Origin: Anarhynchus alexandrinus
Taxonomy: Eukaryota > Chordata > Aves > Charadriiformes > Charadriidae
Direction: 5' to 3'
DNA: 64,000 nt
Assembly: GCA_008711295.1 (NCBI GenBank)
Contig: VUYV01000004.1
Location: 9,106,010-9,170,009, forward strand
The translations under genes and the position numbers were made by a program. How positions within the stretch are numbered: position 1 is the first letter of the stretch; each line of letters starts with the position of its first letter. The notes beneath the pieces were generated by a model. The model ran no database searches, was not told the origin of the DNA, and worked only from the letters and a program-made list of their open reading frames with translations. Shown here in pieces: positions 43,001 through 51,600 of this stretch.

Positions 43001-46000
43001 TTGTCCTATTAGCATTCATGCCTCAGGAACTGAGGTATGTAAGGTAACCCATAATTTTGTGCAGACAGCTCTGTCTGCAAAACTACAGAACCTGAAGAAC
43101 AAAATTCAAAAGCAGAAAAGCTTCAAAATTGAAGTAGGTTTGGTTTTTTTTATTGTGCATGAAGCACTGTTAATGCAGTGAGAGCGGCTGCTGCCAAAGC
43201 TGACTGTTCTCCAGGAACAGATACTTCATTTCCTACAGTGGTAGAAAGTACTCGGCTGAACCTAACTCCTTCATCTAACAAGAGAAGCTAAAGTTCAGTT
43301 TACAAGGCCCACTGTTACAAAGCTGTCGCTTTCCCTGAGCTTCTCTGTGTCTTTTTGGAAAAAGCAGAGCTGGTTTGAAGTATTTAAAGAGCCATCTGTG
43401 TCTTTCCTGAAGACATTTCCCTCAAAGCCCAAGAGACCAAAACCAGCTTCTTGAAGATTCTTCTCTCAGTTTCTGTAGAAAGACTGTGGAAAGGGCACAT
43501 CATTTCATACCATTATGATTAACCTACGATGGACTTCAATTTATGGCAATCAGTGATAATGTAATTATATACCTTGATCCCTAATTAACTACTGGAACTA
43601 CTGAGTTGGCTCATCCACTGCATGAGGACAGTGATTCCAGTGAACTAACGCAGAAGTGACCTATTACCTCCGCAGAAAAGCCAGAAAAGACCAGCTGTGG
43701 GCTTGGTTCTGCAAAATACGAAGCAACCTTCATGGATTCTGCTGGAGCCAACAATCAGAGCCAAAGTTGGACAGATCTGGCCCATGATAACTGTCTTGCT
43801 CCTACTTTATACATTGACAAATTGAATCACAATTAGGCAAAGTGACTGACAAACGAGCAAAATCCATATCAAAAGTGGACTGACCTCCAGCACTTGATTG
43901 CCAGAGTCTCCTTTAGTCTACTAAACCACAGCTATTATATCATTTAAGTGAATAGAATCTCTTTCCCAGGCTTGTCAGCAAGAGACCCTAATACACTGCT
44001 AATGAGCCTCTCCCTGTGGGGTCAGAAAAGCCACTTATGGCTGCCCTGTAGAGCATAGAACATAGCACAACCACTGAAAAATAATAATAAAAAAAAAGAT
44101 TAAGGGAATTAAGTTTATAACAAGTTTGTGGAGGGTGTGTGTGTGTGTGTTTTATTTTTCTCTGTTCCAGAAAGCAATTACATGGCAAGAGTCATTATCC
44201 TGAAATCACAAGGAAGAAATCTGATAAATAAGAGTACAATTACATACAAAACAACTTCCCCCACCCTGTCTCTCATCTACAGTCTTTGGAAATGTATCTG
44301 GGTTTTCCAGAATCATGATGTGGTCCTGACATGGCACAAAAGACAAGCACAGAAGAAGTAAAAAAATAGACACAGCATTAGCTGTTGCAGAACTGAGATC
44401 TCATCTTTGACTGAACTTTCTATACTTTCATTGGTTTCCTAGTCATTTCAGCCCAGTTTGCACTGGGTGATGGTCATCCTATCTACCTGCCAAACTGTGG
44501 GAATAAGGTGTTTTGGAATCGCTTTTTATCCAAGGCAAACTTTCCAAGGTGGTGCTGCTGACATGGTATTTGGTTTGTGGTTTGAGTGCTTGCCATTTGT
44601 TTGTTTTGAGTGATACCAGGAAGAATAGCAAGAAGGGTTTATTTTTATGGTGCAGAAAGACACTCCTGGCATTCCAAAAGGGAGGATCGAAGGGGTGGTC
44701 TAGGACTCCACTGATGACTAGAACTGATGTCCATGCTGAGCTTGCAGAGTTTCGGAAGGAGACAGAAATGATCCTAGCACCAACCACTGCACTGTGGGGT
44801 CATCCCTTTTGTCTTCCCACTGGAGGAAGGGAGCCTGCTGAGTCTGTTGGTTTTGTGTTGGCAGAGAACTCAGTGTTAGATAATCTTCCCTGGGTCTTAG
44901 GAAAATTGTTAGAAGTTCTCAGTGCCACTGCAGCAAGACAGAAGTTTTTTATGGTGAGTCCTTCCTGCCTTGCTTCTTCCACCTCCATTTACATCTGCAG
45001 AAAAGGGCATATTCACCCTTGACAGGCATAGACAATTGCTCAAGGTTAAAACCAGCCCACTGATTAAAGTGACAGTTAAGCAGAGTAATCTGTTTGGGGT
45101 TTTTCTCTCTGCCTAGACTTACAGGATTTATCTTAAAATAACTTGGAAACTTTCTCTTTCCTCAGTCTTCCAGTGGAACATGAATTTTCTTAGATCTACT
45201 ATACCAAATGAGGAAACCTTTTACTGTCAATAGCCTTTAATCTTTTTATGTCATTAAAGGGGCAGTCCCAATCCTTTCTAAAGGCAGACAGCAGCTCCCA
45301 GAAGCACTGAAGCAAGATGACTGGAAGATGTGTAGGTATTTCTGCAGCCTACTTTAAGAAAATTCCTAAATTTTTAGACAACAAATATTTACTCTCACTC
45401 TCCCTGATCCTGTAACTGAAGTCATGTGGGTGAAATCTTGAATCAGAAGTCTTAATGAAGTGCAAAAACATTTTTAGACACTGAATGCAAGATCAGGAAT
45501 CTTGAGGATTTCCATTCAAGCACATGGAAGCACGTACAATAAAAGTAATACAGAAAATGCAGGTTTGTCTAAGTCTTCTGCTTTTCCAAAAAGTCAACCT
45601 ATACAGACTGTATCGTCTAGAAGAAACAGATAATTGTTTCTAATATTACTTCTGCCAGAGGCCTACTAGATGAGTATGAACATATTTTGTGGCTGTGACT
45701 CCTTTTCTCCAATTTGGAAGAGTATACAAATCCACAGAAGACAAACAATTTAAGTCACAGATAATGTTGAAATAAATTTACACTATATTTTACCAATAAT
45801 TTATTGTCATATTTCCAGGATTTTCTCCTTGTACAGACCAGAACTTGTTACCAAAAGTGGAGACAATATGAGGAAAAAATTCAGTAAATTAATTCTCTGT
45901 GATAACCTCAAAATGAGCCAGTAAAATGAAAGTAATAAATTCAAAATATTAAGAAGTTTTAAAGCAGGCTGAAAGGCAAAGCATTGGATTTGTCTACACT

Positions 46001-48546
46001 GACATTACCAATGTACCTAGGGTCAAACAAGTTGGTCACATAATCAAGACAGCTCAGAGTTCAACCCAGTCGACTTCCCCAACCCTTTTCCCTGCCTATC
46101 GGTGGCTTTTGTTGTGCAGTTTGCTCTGTATCACCATGGCTAGAGAAAGAGTTTGAAGTGCATCTACACAACATAGCCATCACATTCTTGACAGTACTGT
46201 AGAGATACTTAATATTTAAGGACTAGACATAGTCATACAGAAGTGGATGCATGTATACACACATATATTTTATATAAACACACAATATATAGCACTCACC
46301 GGCCACCAAACCATGCTTCGTCCAGCCAGGAAGAATCCACCTACTGTCCCTCGGTTGGTTGAGTACATAGCCTGGGAACAAAAGAAAGAAAGAAAGATTG
46401 AATCATATTTTAAGTATAATAGGGAAGCTATACACAGACTAAGAACAGCTAGAATGGAGGGATACAATATATGGGGAGAGTAAAGTGGAAGAAATAACCA
46501 GAGGGGCTAAAACGAACAAACTTATGATGAAGAAAATAATACAACTGAGCAATGATTCTTGCATCTAGGTCCACGTTAAACATTCAAGCCTCATTGCATT
46601 ACCTTTCATTACAAAGCAAAACATTAAAATAAAAGTAAATTTAACCAAAAAAATGATCACTCAAATAAAAGCTCATATGAACACTTCATCAGGGGTGCAA
46701 CGCCTTTGATTTCAGGCATCAAAAAATACTATAAGTTGCAAGTTCATTAACAGAAAGTGTGCAGCTTTTTTACTCAATACTATCCAGCCCAGCAGATATC
46801 TACAAAAATCTGTTTTCTTGTCATGATATCAGCATTGTAGCCATTTCTCTCTGAAGTTTAAAAAAAGAAGCCAACTAAAATTTCCTTTTCACACAATTAT
46901 TTTGTATTTGTCAAGGGTTGGGCTTTAGGAGGAAGCTTCATCCAATTTTTGTTAATGACTCTGATCCAAATATTGGATTCCCATTGTCTCCTCTGATGGA
47001 CTTTGAACAGGCAAATAAAGAAAGACAACTTAGGAAAATCAGCCAGATCTTTTCTTCTGATGCAGAAGAAGGCAAGTAATTACAATAGATTTACATTTAA
47101 CTACACACCGCAACTGAGTAAGTATTTGTCCAATAAAGAGGACATTGTTGCTGGAAAGAAACAGTTCAGGAATTACTCAGTACCCAATTGCCTGACAAGC
47201 CTCAGATCAGCCCTTTTTTGTCACAGACCTTTAATACAGAGTTCAACTACAGCAACACCCAGACTTCCACGGCAAAGACCCAGTTCCCACCTGCAAGACA
47301 GCAAGGTGTTCAGGTATACTGGGGGCATCAGTTTTTGCTAGGCTTTTGGCATCTACTACCATGGTGAAGAGCTAAAGAAAAGTTTGTGTCCGTTTTTGGT
47401 GCTCTTCAAAACACTGCCAGACTGGTAGAAAGGGAGATTTGTTTTGCATCTGACCCCTGAGATGCTCCCGGCAAGCACAGGATTACTGAGGGACAATGCC
47501 TCCTCTCCACTCGTTAATGGTCAGGTGTTCAGGTGACCAGGAGAGCTTGCCCCAAGGAAACAGAAATTTAGTGACATTCCACTGTTTACAGCTTTGTAGC
47601 TCATAGTAGTGGCCTATTATCTTCAAACACTTTAGCACCGAGGTTCCACCAATAGGACAGTGTCTGCCTTTCTCCATCAGCTGTGAAAGCACTGGGCTTT
47701 GTTTTCGGATTAGGCACCGAGTTCTCCCTTGCAGTGCTCAGCACATTCAGCATTGCCAGGGTGAGGGCAGAAGGCACCGCTCTGCTTAGATCACCAACCC
47801 AAAGTCATTGCCATCACTTGCCACCCCTGAAACTGTTCCTTCCTCATAGTTTCAATGGTACTGCACCCTGTAGTCAAGGTCCTGCTGGCAAAAAAAGCCA
47901 CAACGCTGCACTCAAACAGCACCTACAATCTTGACCCATCTCGCTCCTTTGCTGAGAGTGCTCTGCAGTCCCTGGTCTGCCACAGAGGCACAGCTGCAGC
48001 TTTACTGTTACACCACCGTACTGCCCTCCCCGCACACTGCCTTCACCTCTTCTCCCTGCAACTCCTTCTCACTCCTCCTGTGGCATCCCCTCACACCACC
48101 AATTCTCACTGCAGTCCCTGTGCTCCACGGAGCTAAATCCCAGCTGTTCACCTCTACCTGCCTTCTGGCAGGGACTCTAGCTGCCCTGGTCTTTACTGAT
48201 CAGATCGCTCAGCTTCTTCCCCACACAAATCTCATTACTCCACCTTGCTCACTAGTTCCATTCATCCGCCTAAACAGATGCCTCTCCCAGTCCCCACGTT
48301 TTCCCCACCATGCAGTTAAGAACTAGCTCAATTAGGCACCAAAATCTTTATACAATTATACATTTTCATTTACTGAGCCATTTTCCCAGGACCCTATAAA
48401 CTACCTGCTCATTAAGTCAAAAATAAATAAATAAATAAATAAATAAAATCCCAACCTACCCATAGTCCCACTGCCAGGACTACCAAAAAATAGATGACAA
48501 TAACAGAGATGTCCGCAGCATTGTTGATCCTTATGTCGGATTCCAT
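21797..48546 (-). CDS. SLC5A1: Sodium/glucose cotransporter 1-like (SGLT family), complete 15-exon gene
   Basis: The fifteen exons on the - strand join in frame to 1944 nt, encoding 647 residues plus stop. This is a solute:sodium symporter (SLC5, LeuT fold, 14 membrane helices) that moves glucose or galactose together with Na+ across the apical membrane of intestinal or renal epithelium. Residues known from human SGLT1 are present at human number minus 16: sugar contacts N62, H67, E86, Y274, W275, K305 and Q441, plus T444, and Na2-site serines S373, S376 and S377. D12 (human D28) is kept. The final helix ends in FCHAFFA, as is typical of SGLT1. The N-terminus is 16 residues shorter than human, with an in-frame stop upstream and no other ATG. 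Some stretches ([37 protein letters not shown]) look more like human SLC5A4 as I remember it, but Q441/T444 match the glucose-transporting SGLT1 rather than human SGLT3, which has Glu and Ser there. SLC5A1 is therefore preferred; an avian SLC5A4-like paralogue is the alternative. Confidence 0.93.
22867..22969 (-). CDS. SLC5A1: SLC5A1 exon 14
   Basis: 103 nt (34 codons plus one base), flanked by CATGGCAG and GTAACT. It encodes [20 protein letters not shown] followed by a strongly acidic stretch ([14 protein letters not shown]), the start of the large cytoplasmic loop before the last helix. The acidic part is variable among species. Confidence 0.9.
23279..23494 (-). CDS. SLC5A1: SLC5A1 exon 13
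   Basis: 216 nt (72 codons, phase 0), flanked by TGTCTGCAG and GTGAGT. It encodes [40 protein letters not shown], a hydrophobic helix, and MTKPIPDVH. The FAYGTG and SNCP motifs are SGLT hallmarks. Confidence 0.94.
23855..23869. repeat. (GACG)n short tandem repeat
   Basis: About three and a half units of GACG ending in GATGAATGG, in intron 12. Short, but with more CpG than its AT-rich surroundings. Confidence 0.6.
24105..24280 (+). mobile_element. CR1 LINE 3'-end fragment
   Basis: The text matches the 3' end of avian CR1: a block of the type TTGGAACAGGTTGCC, then GTGGAGTCTCCATCCCTGGA, then an end of the type GGTGCCTTCCAATCTCAGCC. Only about 175 bp remain, as expected for a 5'-truncated insertion. 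It is diverged, lacks clear terminal octamer repeats, and lies in intron 12 antisense to the host gene. Confidence 0.85.
25519..25687 (-). CDS. SLC5A1: SLC5A1 exon 12
   Basis: 169 nt, flanked by GTTTACAG and GTAAGT. It encodes [20 protein letters not shown], then [19 protein letters not shown], then a helix ending FCKRVNEQ. Q441 and T444 are the residues that, in human SGLT1 (Q457, T460), support sugar transport; human SGLT3 has Glu and Ser there. Confidence 0.94.
26302..26452 (-). CDS. SLC5A1: SLC5A1 exon 11
   Basis: 151 nt, flanked by TATTTCAG and GTAAGT. It encodes [20 protein letters not shown], then [18 protein letters not shown] and [11 protein letters not shown]373, S376 and S377 are equivalents of the human Na2-site serines S389, S392 and S393. 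Confidence 0.94.
27056..27138. repeat. Hairpin-forming inverted repeat
   Basis: The left arm at 27056-27075 (TTCTATGTATACATTGTCCT) and the right arm at 27119-27138 are reverse complements except for two positions, both of which can form G-U pairs on one strand. The loop is about 43 nt. It lies in intron 10. No transposon family is recognised. Confidence 0.7.
27475..27496. repeat. (AAAC)n microsatellite
   Basis: Five tandem AAAC units, about 12 bp from the exon 10 splice donor on the + coordinate axis. Confidence 0.9.
27508..27615 (-). CDS. SLC5A1: SLC5A1 exon 10
   Basis: 108 nt, flanked by CTCTTCAG and GTAAGA. It encodes the cysteine-rich extracellular loop [20 protein letters not shown], then [16 protein letters not shown]. 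All the loop cysteines of human SGLT1 are kept (CVVP, ICEQYC, VGC). The opening DVVACVVP is closer to human SLC5A4 than to SLC5A1. Confidence 0.93.
28400..28535 (-). CDS. SLC5A1: SLC5A1 exon 9
   Basis: 136 nt (45 codons plus one base), flanked by ATTGACAG and GTATGC. It encodes [20 protein letters not shown], then [11 protein letters not shown] containing K305 (human K321), then [12 protein letters not shown]. The donor GTATGC is weaker than the others but invariant at GT. Confidence 0.93.
29514..29734 (-). CDS. SLC5A1: SLC5A1 exon 8
   Basis: 221 nt, flanked by TTTTTCAG and GTAATG. It begins within Ala206 and encodes the large extracellular loop ([19 protein letters not shown], then the glycosylation region), [19 protein letters not shown], and the helix ending [11 protein letters not shown]274 and W275 are sugar contacts. 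The loop has a sequon NVS at N227, while the position equivalent to the human glycosylated Asn248 (N232) is followed by VQ and is not a sequon. Confidence 0.94.
29930..30010 (-). CDS. SLC5A1: SLC5A1 exon 7
   Basis: 81 nt, starting with two bases of a Gly codon and ending with one base of an Ala codon, flanked by GCCGTTAG and GTAAGT. It encodes [20 protein letters not shown] and then FILMGF. The IYTDTLQT motif is invariant in SGLT1-4. Confidence 0.93.
30233..30338 (-). CDS. SLC5A1: SLC5A1 exon 6
   Basis: 106 nt (35 codons plus one base), flanked by TTTTATAG and GTGAGT. It encodes [20 protein letters not shown] and a second hydrophobic run ending ALYTIT. A Gln replaces Asn in the FIN(L/I)A-type stretch of human SGLT1. 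Confidence 0.93.
30339..35458 (-). other. SLC5A1 intron 5
   Basis: This 5.1-kb intron carries a 108-bp tandem duplication (32915-33130), a perfect 8-bp hairpin GGACCTCT/AGAGGTCC at 31624-31645, and a C/T-rich stretch at about 34690-34830. The region 33300-34030 has higher GC and several overlapping open frames on both strands, but none resembles a known protein. Confidence 0.75.
32915..33130. repeat. 108-bp tandem duplication (two copies, one mismatch)
   Basis: Copy one is 32915-33022 and copy two is 33023-33130. They differ at a single base (T at 33011, C at 33119). Sequence right after copy two (GAAGCAGCAC) weakly resembles the unit start, so a third partial copy may have existed. Each unit contains an inverted repeat: TACTGTTC and GAACAGTA, with a near-palindromic TAATAATGATATTATTA between them. 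Because 108 is divisible by three, an open frame at 32902-33144 (+) repeats a 36-residue block; it looks fortuitous. Confidence 0.95.
35459..35563 (-). CDS. SLC5A1: SLC5A1 exon 5
   Basis: 35 codons, phase 0, flanked by CCCTGCAG and GTAAGT. It encodes [20 protein letters not shown] followed by a hydrophobic helix ending IFTKIS. The [12 protein letters not shown] text is the most conserved cytoplasmic-loop motif of the SLC5 sugar transporters. Confidence 0.94.
35564..38336 (-). other. SLC5A1 introns 3 and 4
   Basis: Intron 4 (35564-35918) and intron 3 (35979-38336) are non-coding with GT-AG ends. No repeat family or RNA gene is recognised in them. Confidence 0.8.
35919..35978 (-). CDS. SLC5A1: SLC5A1 exon 4
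   Basis: A 60-nt exon (20 codons, phase 0) between GGTTGCAG and GTAAGT. It encodes [20 protein letters not shown], a membrane helix. Too short to be found by open frame alone; neighbouring phases and close similarity to human SGLT1 confirm it. Confidence 0.92.
38337..38441 (-). CDS. SLC5A1: SLC5A1 exon 3
   Basis: 35 codons, phase 0, flanked by TTTCCAG and GTAAGT. It contains [11 protein letters not shown], with N62 and H67 of the sugar site and A60/I63 near the Na2 site, and ends GGYEWN with E86, another sugar contact. The segment [15 protein letters not shown] differs from the human GLAGTGAASG text at a few places. Confidence 0.93.
38442..46299 (-). other. SLC5A1 intron 2
   Basis: The largest intron, 7.86 kb. 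It contains a GT microsatellite (44135-44151), a C-rich patch near 41700-42050, and the longest unassigned open frame of the window (169 codons, 44513-45022, +), which overlaps a 102-codon frame on the other strand. No similarity is recognised for either frame. Confidence 0.75.
44135..44151. repeat. (GT)n microsatellite
   Basis: About eight GT units followed by TTTATTTTTC, inside intron 2. Confidence 0.9.
46300..46371 (-). CDS. SLC5A1: SLC5A1 exon 2
   Basis: 24 codons in phase 0 at both ends, flanked by TTCCCAG and GTGAGT. It encodes [20 protein letters not shown] and then VWWP. The [14 protein letters not shown] text is the conserved signature after helix 1 of SGLT proteins. Confidence 0.93.
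46379..46397. repeat. (AAAG)n microsatellite
   Basis: Four to five AAAG units. Read on the - strand it is a CTTT tract immediately before the TTCCCAG acceptor of exon 2, so it may serve as part of the polypyrimidine tract. Confidence 0.85.
48420..48448. repeat. (AAAT)n microsatellite
   Basis: Seven tandem units. On the - strand it is a TTTA repeat beginning 11 bases after the last base of exon 1. Confidence 0.95.
48460..48546 (-). CDS. SLC5A1: SLC5A1 exon 1 (start codon)
   Basis: The ATG at 48546-48544 sits in a strong Kozak context (GCCAGGATGG). The exon has 29 codons and ends GGACTATGG before GTAGGT. The protein begins [20 protein letters not shown], so the first membrane helix starts almost at once. 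Upstream in the same frame there is a TGA with no intervening ATG, which fixes this start unless an unseen 5' exon adds coding sequence. Confidence 0.9.
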
Positions 48547-48581
48547 CCTGGCCACTTCCCTGGCTTTCTTCTTCTTTCTCT

Positions 48582-48588
48582 CCTTATA
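48582..48588 (-). promoter_or_regulatory. Candidate TATA box (TATAAGG)
   Basis: TATAAGG on the - strand, about 20 bases downstream of the HNF-1 site and 42 bases before the ATG. Initiation about 30 bases downstream would leave a leader of only around 10-15 bases. A second AT-rich candidate (TATATAAG and TATATTATA) lies at 48641-48654, upstream of the HNF-1 site, and would instead give a longer leader. Confidence 0.5.
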
Positions 48589-48607
48589 TGCTTCTTGCAG
48601 AGTTCAG

Positions 48608-48620
48608 GTTAATGATAAAC
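48608..48620 (-). promoter_or_regulatory. Candidate HNF-1 site upstream of SLC5A1
   Basis: GTTAATGATAAAC (on +) matches the palindromic HNF-1 consensus GTTAATNATTAAC at 11 of 12 defined positions. It lies 62-74 bases upstream of the start codon. HNF-1 sites close to the TATA box are established elements of mammalian SGLT1 promoters, so the position fits. Binding is inferred, not shown. Confidence 0.65.
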
Positions 48621-48660
48621 AGCTGTCATCCCCTACGTCTTATATAATATATAACTTCAG

Positions 48661-51600
48661 ATTCACTCGTCTCCCATGGGACACAAGTTGAAGCTGCTGT
48701 TTTTCCTCAGGCAACAATTCCTTCCCAAATATTGCTCCTCTGCTACAGGTGCTGCAGATTTCAGAGTTCAGTGCCCCTGCCAAAGGTGCTCAGGGTTTTA
48801 ACATCCCCGAGCAGATGTCTGAGAAGGAATGAGCGCGGAAAGGAGTGGCTTGGCTGCAATAAACCCGCATATTTACCTCACTGTGTGTGCTGTGTGTGAA
48901 TACTTTTTTTTTTTTTTTTAAGTGGTTGTACCTGTAAATCTAGTCATGGAAGATGTAGTTCTTTTAGATGATGATGGTAAACAATTATCTGTGAGGAGTG
49001 ACCTGACACCTGGGAAAAACCCAGGGGTCCAGGAGCTGGGACACCCTCTGTGTCATCTCTCAACTCAGCAGCATTACTCAATGGAGAAACAGCCCTGTAT
49101 TTCTGGGAAGGAGACAACCTGAAGATGCTTACATCTCTCACATGGATACAGGTAAAGATGCATGTGAACCACAAGACTCAGATTCAGGAGCTTACTGTGC
49201 TGAATTTCAGGATGTTTAGACCATGGTGTTGGTTCTCTCTATTGTGGCTAATCACCTTCACATTCAAATAAGTTCAAAGTTCATCAGAGCCTGGGTCTGC
49301 TCTCCCTTTATTTGTTCCTCTGACTTCAGAATCAAGCTAAGCAAAATAACTGGTCACAAAGATGTGGAACACACTGATTATAGACAGATCTTCACAGCTT
49401 TTAATAAGGAAGTTTCCCCAAATGATGCCTGCGATCCTCTGTTTGAGCTAGAAGAGCTCAGAAAAATCCCGGATATTTAGAACAAGAGACCCAGGCGGCA
49501 GGCACATTTCTGGGCTCTGAGGATACCGGAAAGTCCTATTCTCTGCTTGACACTCAGGAACCATTATTCATTTACAGCTAACTAGGCTTCCTTTTGGGAG
49601 TAAAATGTTACCCTGAAGTTACGCTGAGCAGAACAGGCAGCAGAGTACATAGAAAGCGCGGTGGTTTGGCAGGTCTTGCAGTGGTTATTTCCTCAGGAGT
49701 TGAAATTGAGGTCTGGCGCTGTGTTCGTTGGCAACTAATTTTTCTTAGGTAAACTACCCTTTGGTAACTGTGGCTAATAAAAAGCATCAAAGTCTAAGAA
49801 GCGATAATAAAGTGTGATTACCTACAAGAATAAAATAAAAATCTCACTGTTTGTTTGAGCACCTGTACTCTTATAAAACAGTCTTGTCCTCTGATAGTTT
49901 AGGCATCTCTCCCAAAACACATTCTTCAGTTTGTTCTACAGGACTGTGAAATGTTAGCTTTAAATCCAACAAAGAAAAAATTAACCCTGGGAGTTGCTGA
50001 GCATCCAAAATTCCCATTAGCTGCAACCTTCCCTGCTGTGTATTTCAGAGGAAAATAAAAGACTTATTTACTAACCTTAATTATCAGGAAACAGTTTGCC
50101 TAAGATAGGCTGTAGATGGCACTTCTTTACAAAGACTGACATAGATTCCTATGGGTCCTTGCAACTAACAAAAAGTTTGGTTTTCATGAATTCCATTTCT
50201 GTGTCAGTCTACAGAGGTAAAGCAAAAAAAACCCCAAACATTAGACAGGAACTTATCTACTATAATGTATTTTGTGTTCTCATCCAGACCACTGCAAAAA
50301 AGAGCTCAGAGGCTAAGAAACACTACAGCCTCCTGCCCACATCAATAGGACTCCAAGGCTTGAAACACTAACGGAGAATCAGTCTCTAAAAATAATAGTA
50401 ATGCAATTCCTATTTTTATATACAGTGGAAGCAAACTTAATTCCGTTTTCTCTCTGAAGGCCACAAACCCAAACCAAACATTCTCTACAGGACTGTTAAA
50501 ATGGGGAGGCATCTTTGTTGAGGCTCTTAATATCTCATCTCCACATCCTCATATCTGAAGTCCAAAGAGAAACCTAGAAGCATTATACTCAGCAGATTGT
50601 TGGTGTACTAAATGAGTCACTTTGTTAACTGAATGCGTATAAATGGTCTCTGAAAGGTCAGCCAAGTTGCCAGATTCGAAAAAGGCTGAACCTACCTTTG
50701 TATTAAAGCTTTCGAAGATAAGCATGAGTAAACCTCCTGATGTGAAGAGTGAACTTCGCATCAGGAGACAATGATAATGCCCAGCTAGCAATGTGCTTCA
50801 GCAGGTGCTCTCATCATCCTGAAGAGTCTGGTCGAGCAAGTGTGGGACTCCAGTACTGGACAAAATGACAAATAATTTAATATATTGAAGAAGCTTCTCT
50901 ACTCTTTCCTGTGAGTCAGGCCAATTCATTGAAGTGAGAGAGATGTTATTGGGAGTGAGAAAAACAATTAGTCAAAGTAGCACAACTCAGTGACTGTGAT
51001 CCATGCCTATAATGATTGCTCCCCTCTGGATCAAGTCTGATGACATTTAGCTTATCACGAATATGTCTGTTGCTACCTGAATAGACAAAACAGACAATGG
51101 ACAGCACAAACAGCTACAGAATGGTGTGGTAACTTGTTCAAAATCACAGACCGGGTTACTGATGGAAACCAAACAGAATTATGTCATGGATTTGCATACC
51201 CAACTATAAAACAGCAACTGCTGACAGAGACACCACTGTCTTACGGGGCACAGGGCAGGTACATTATGTAGAAGCTGCAACTGCTCTGTTGTCATTAGAA
51301 AATGGGGCTGTAGCACAGAAAATTTGAGAGCTATAGCCCTTGCTGCCACTTAGCCCAGTCTCTTAAAAACTTGTGTGTAAGTCTCCCTCCTGAAGATGGC
51401 AAATGATAAAACAAATAGTAAAACAAACAAACTACAAACAAAGAGAAAGATGCATTAGTATGCAAACTACCCCCCACAGAGGAACTCCTCTAATCTTTTC
51501 TCTGACATTCCTCCAAATTTCTTTACAAAGCCATCAGATTTCTTTTTGGGATGCTCTTCAGAAATGCTAATTTATACACAGGATCCTTTGTACAACTAAT

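Larger units (their letters stand above)
46372..48459 (-). other. SLC5A1 intron 1
   Basis: Non-coding, 2.09 kb, with GTAGGT donor and TTCCCAG acceptor. It holds an AAAG microsatellite next to exon 2 and an AAAT microsatellite next to exon 1. The part at 47680-48320 is C-rich on + and carries overlapping open frames on one strand (up to 131 codons) without recognisable similarity. Confidence 0.75.

Noticed and set aside
47683..48326. C-rich + strand frames (83, 93 and 131 codons) near exon 1
   Set aside because: They overlap each other in different frames, have low-complexity Pro/Leu/Ser composition, and match nothing known; composition explains their length.
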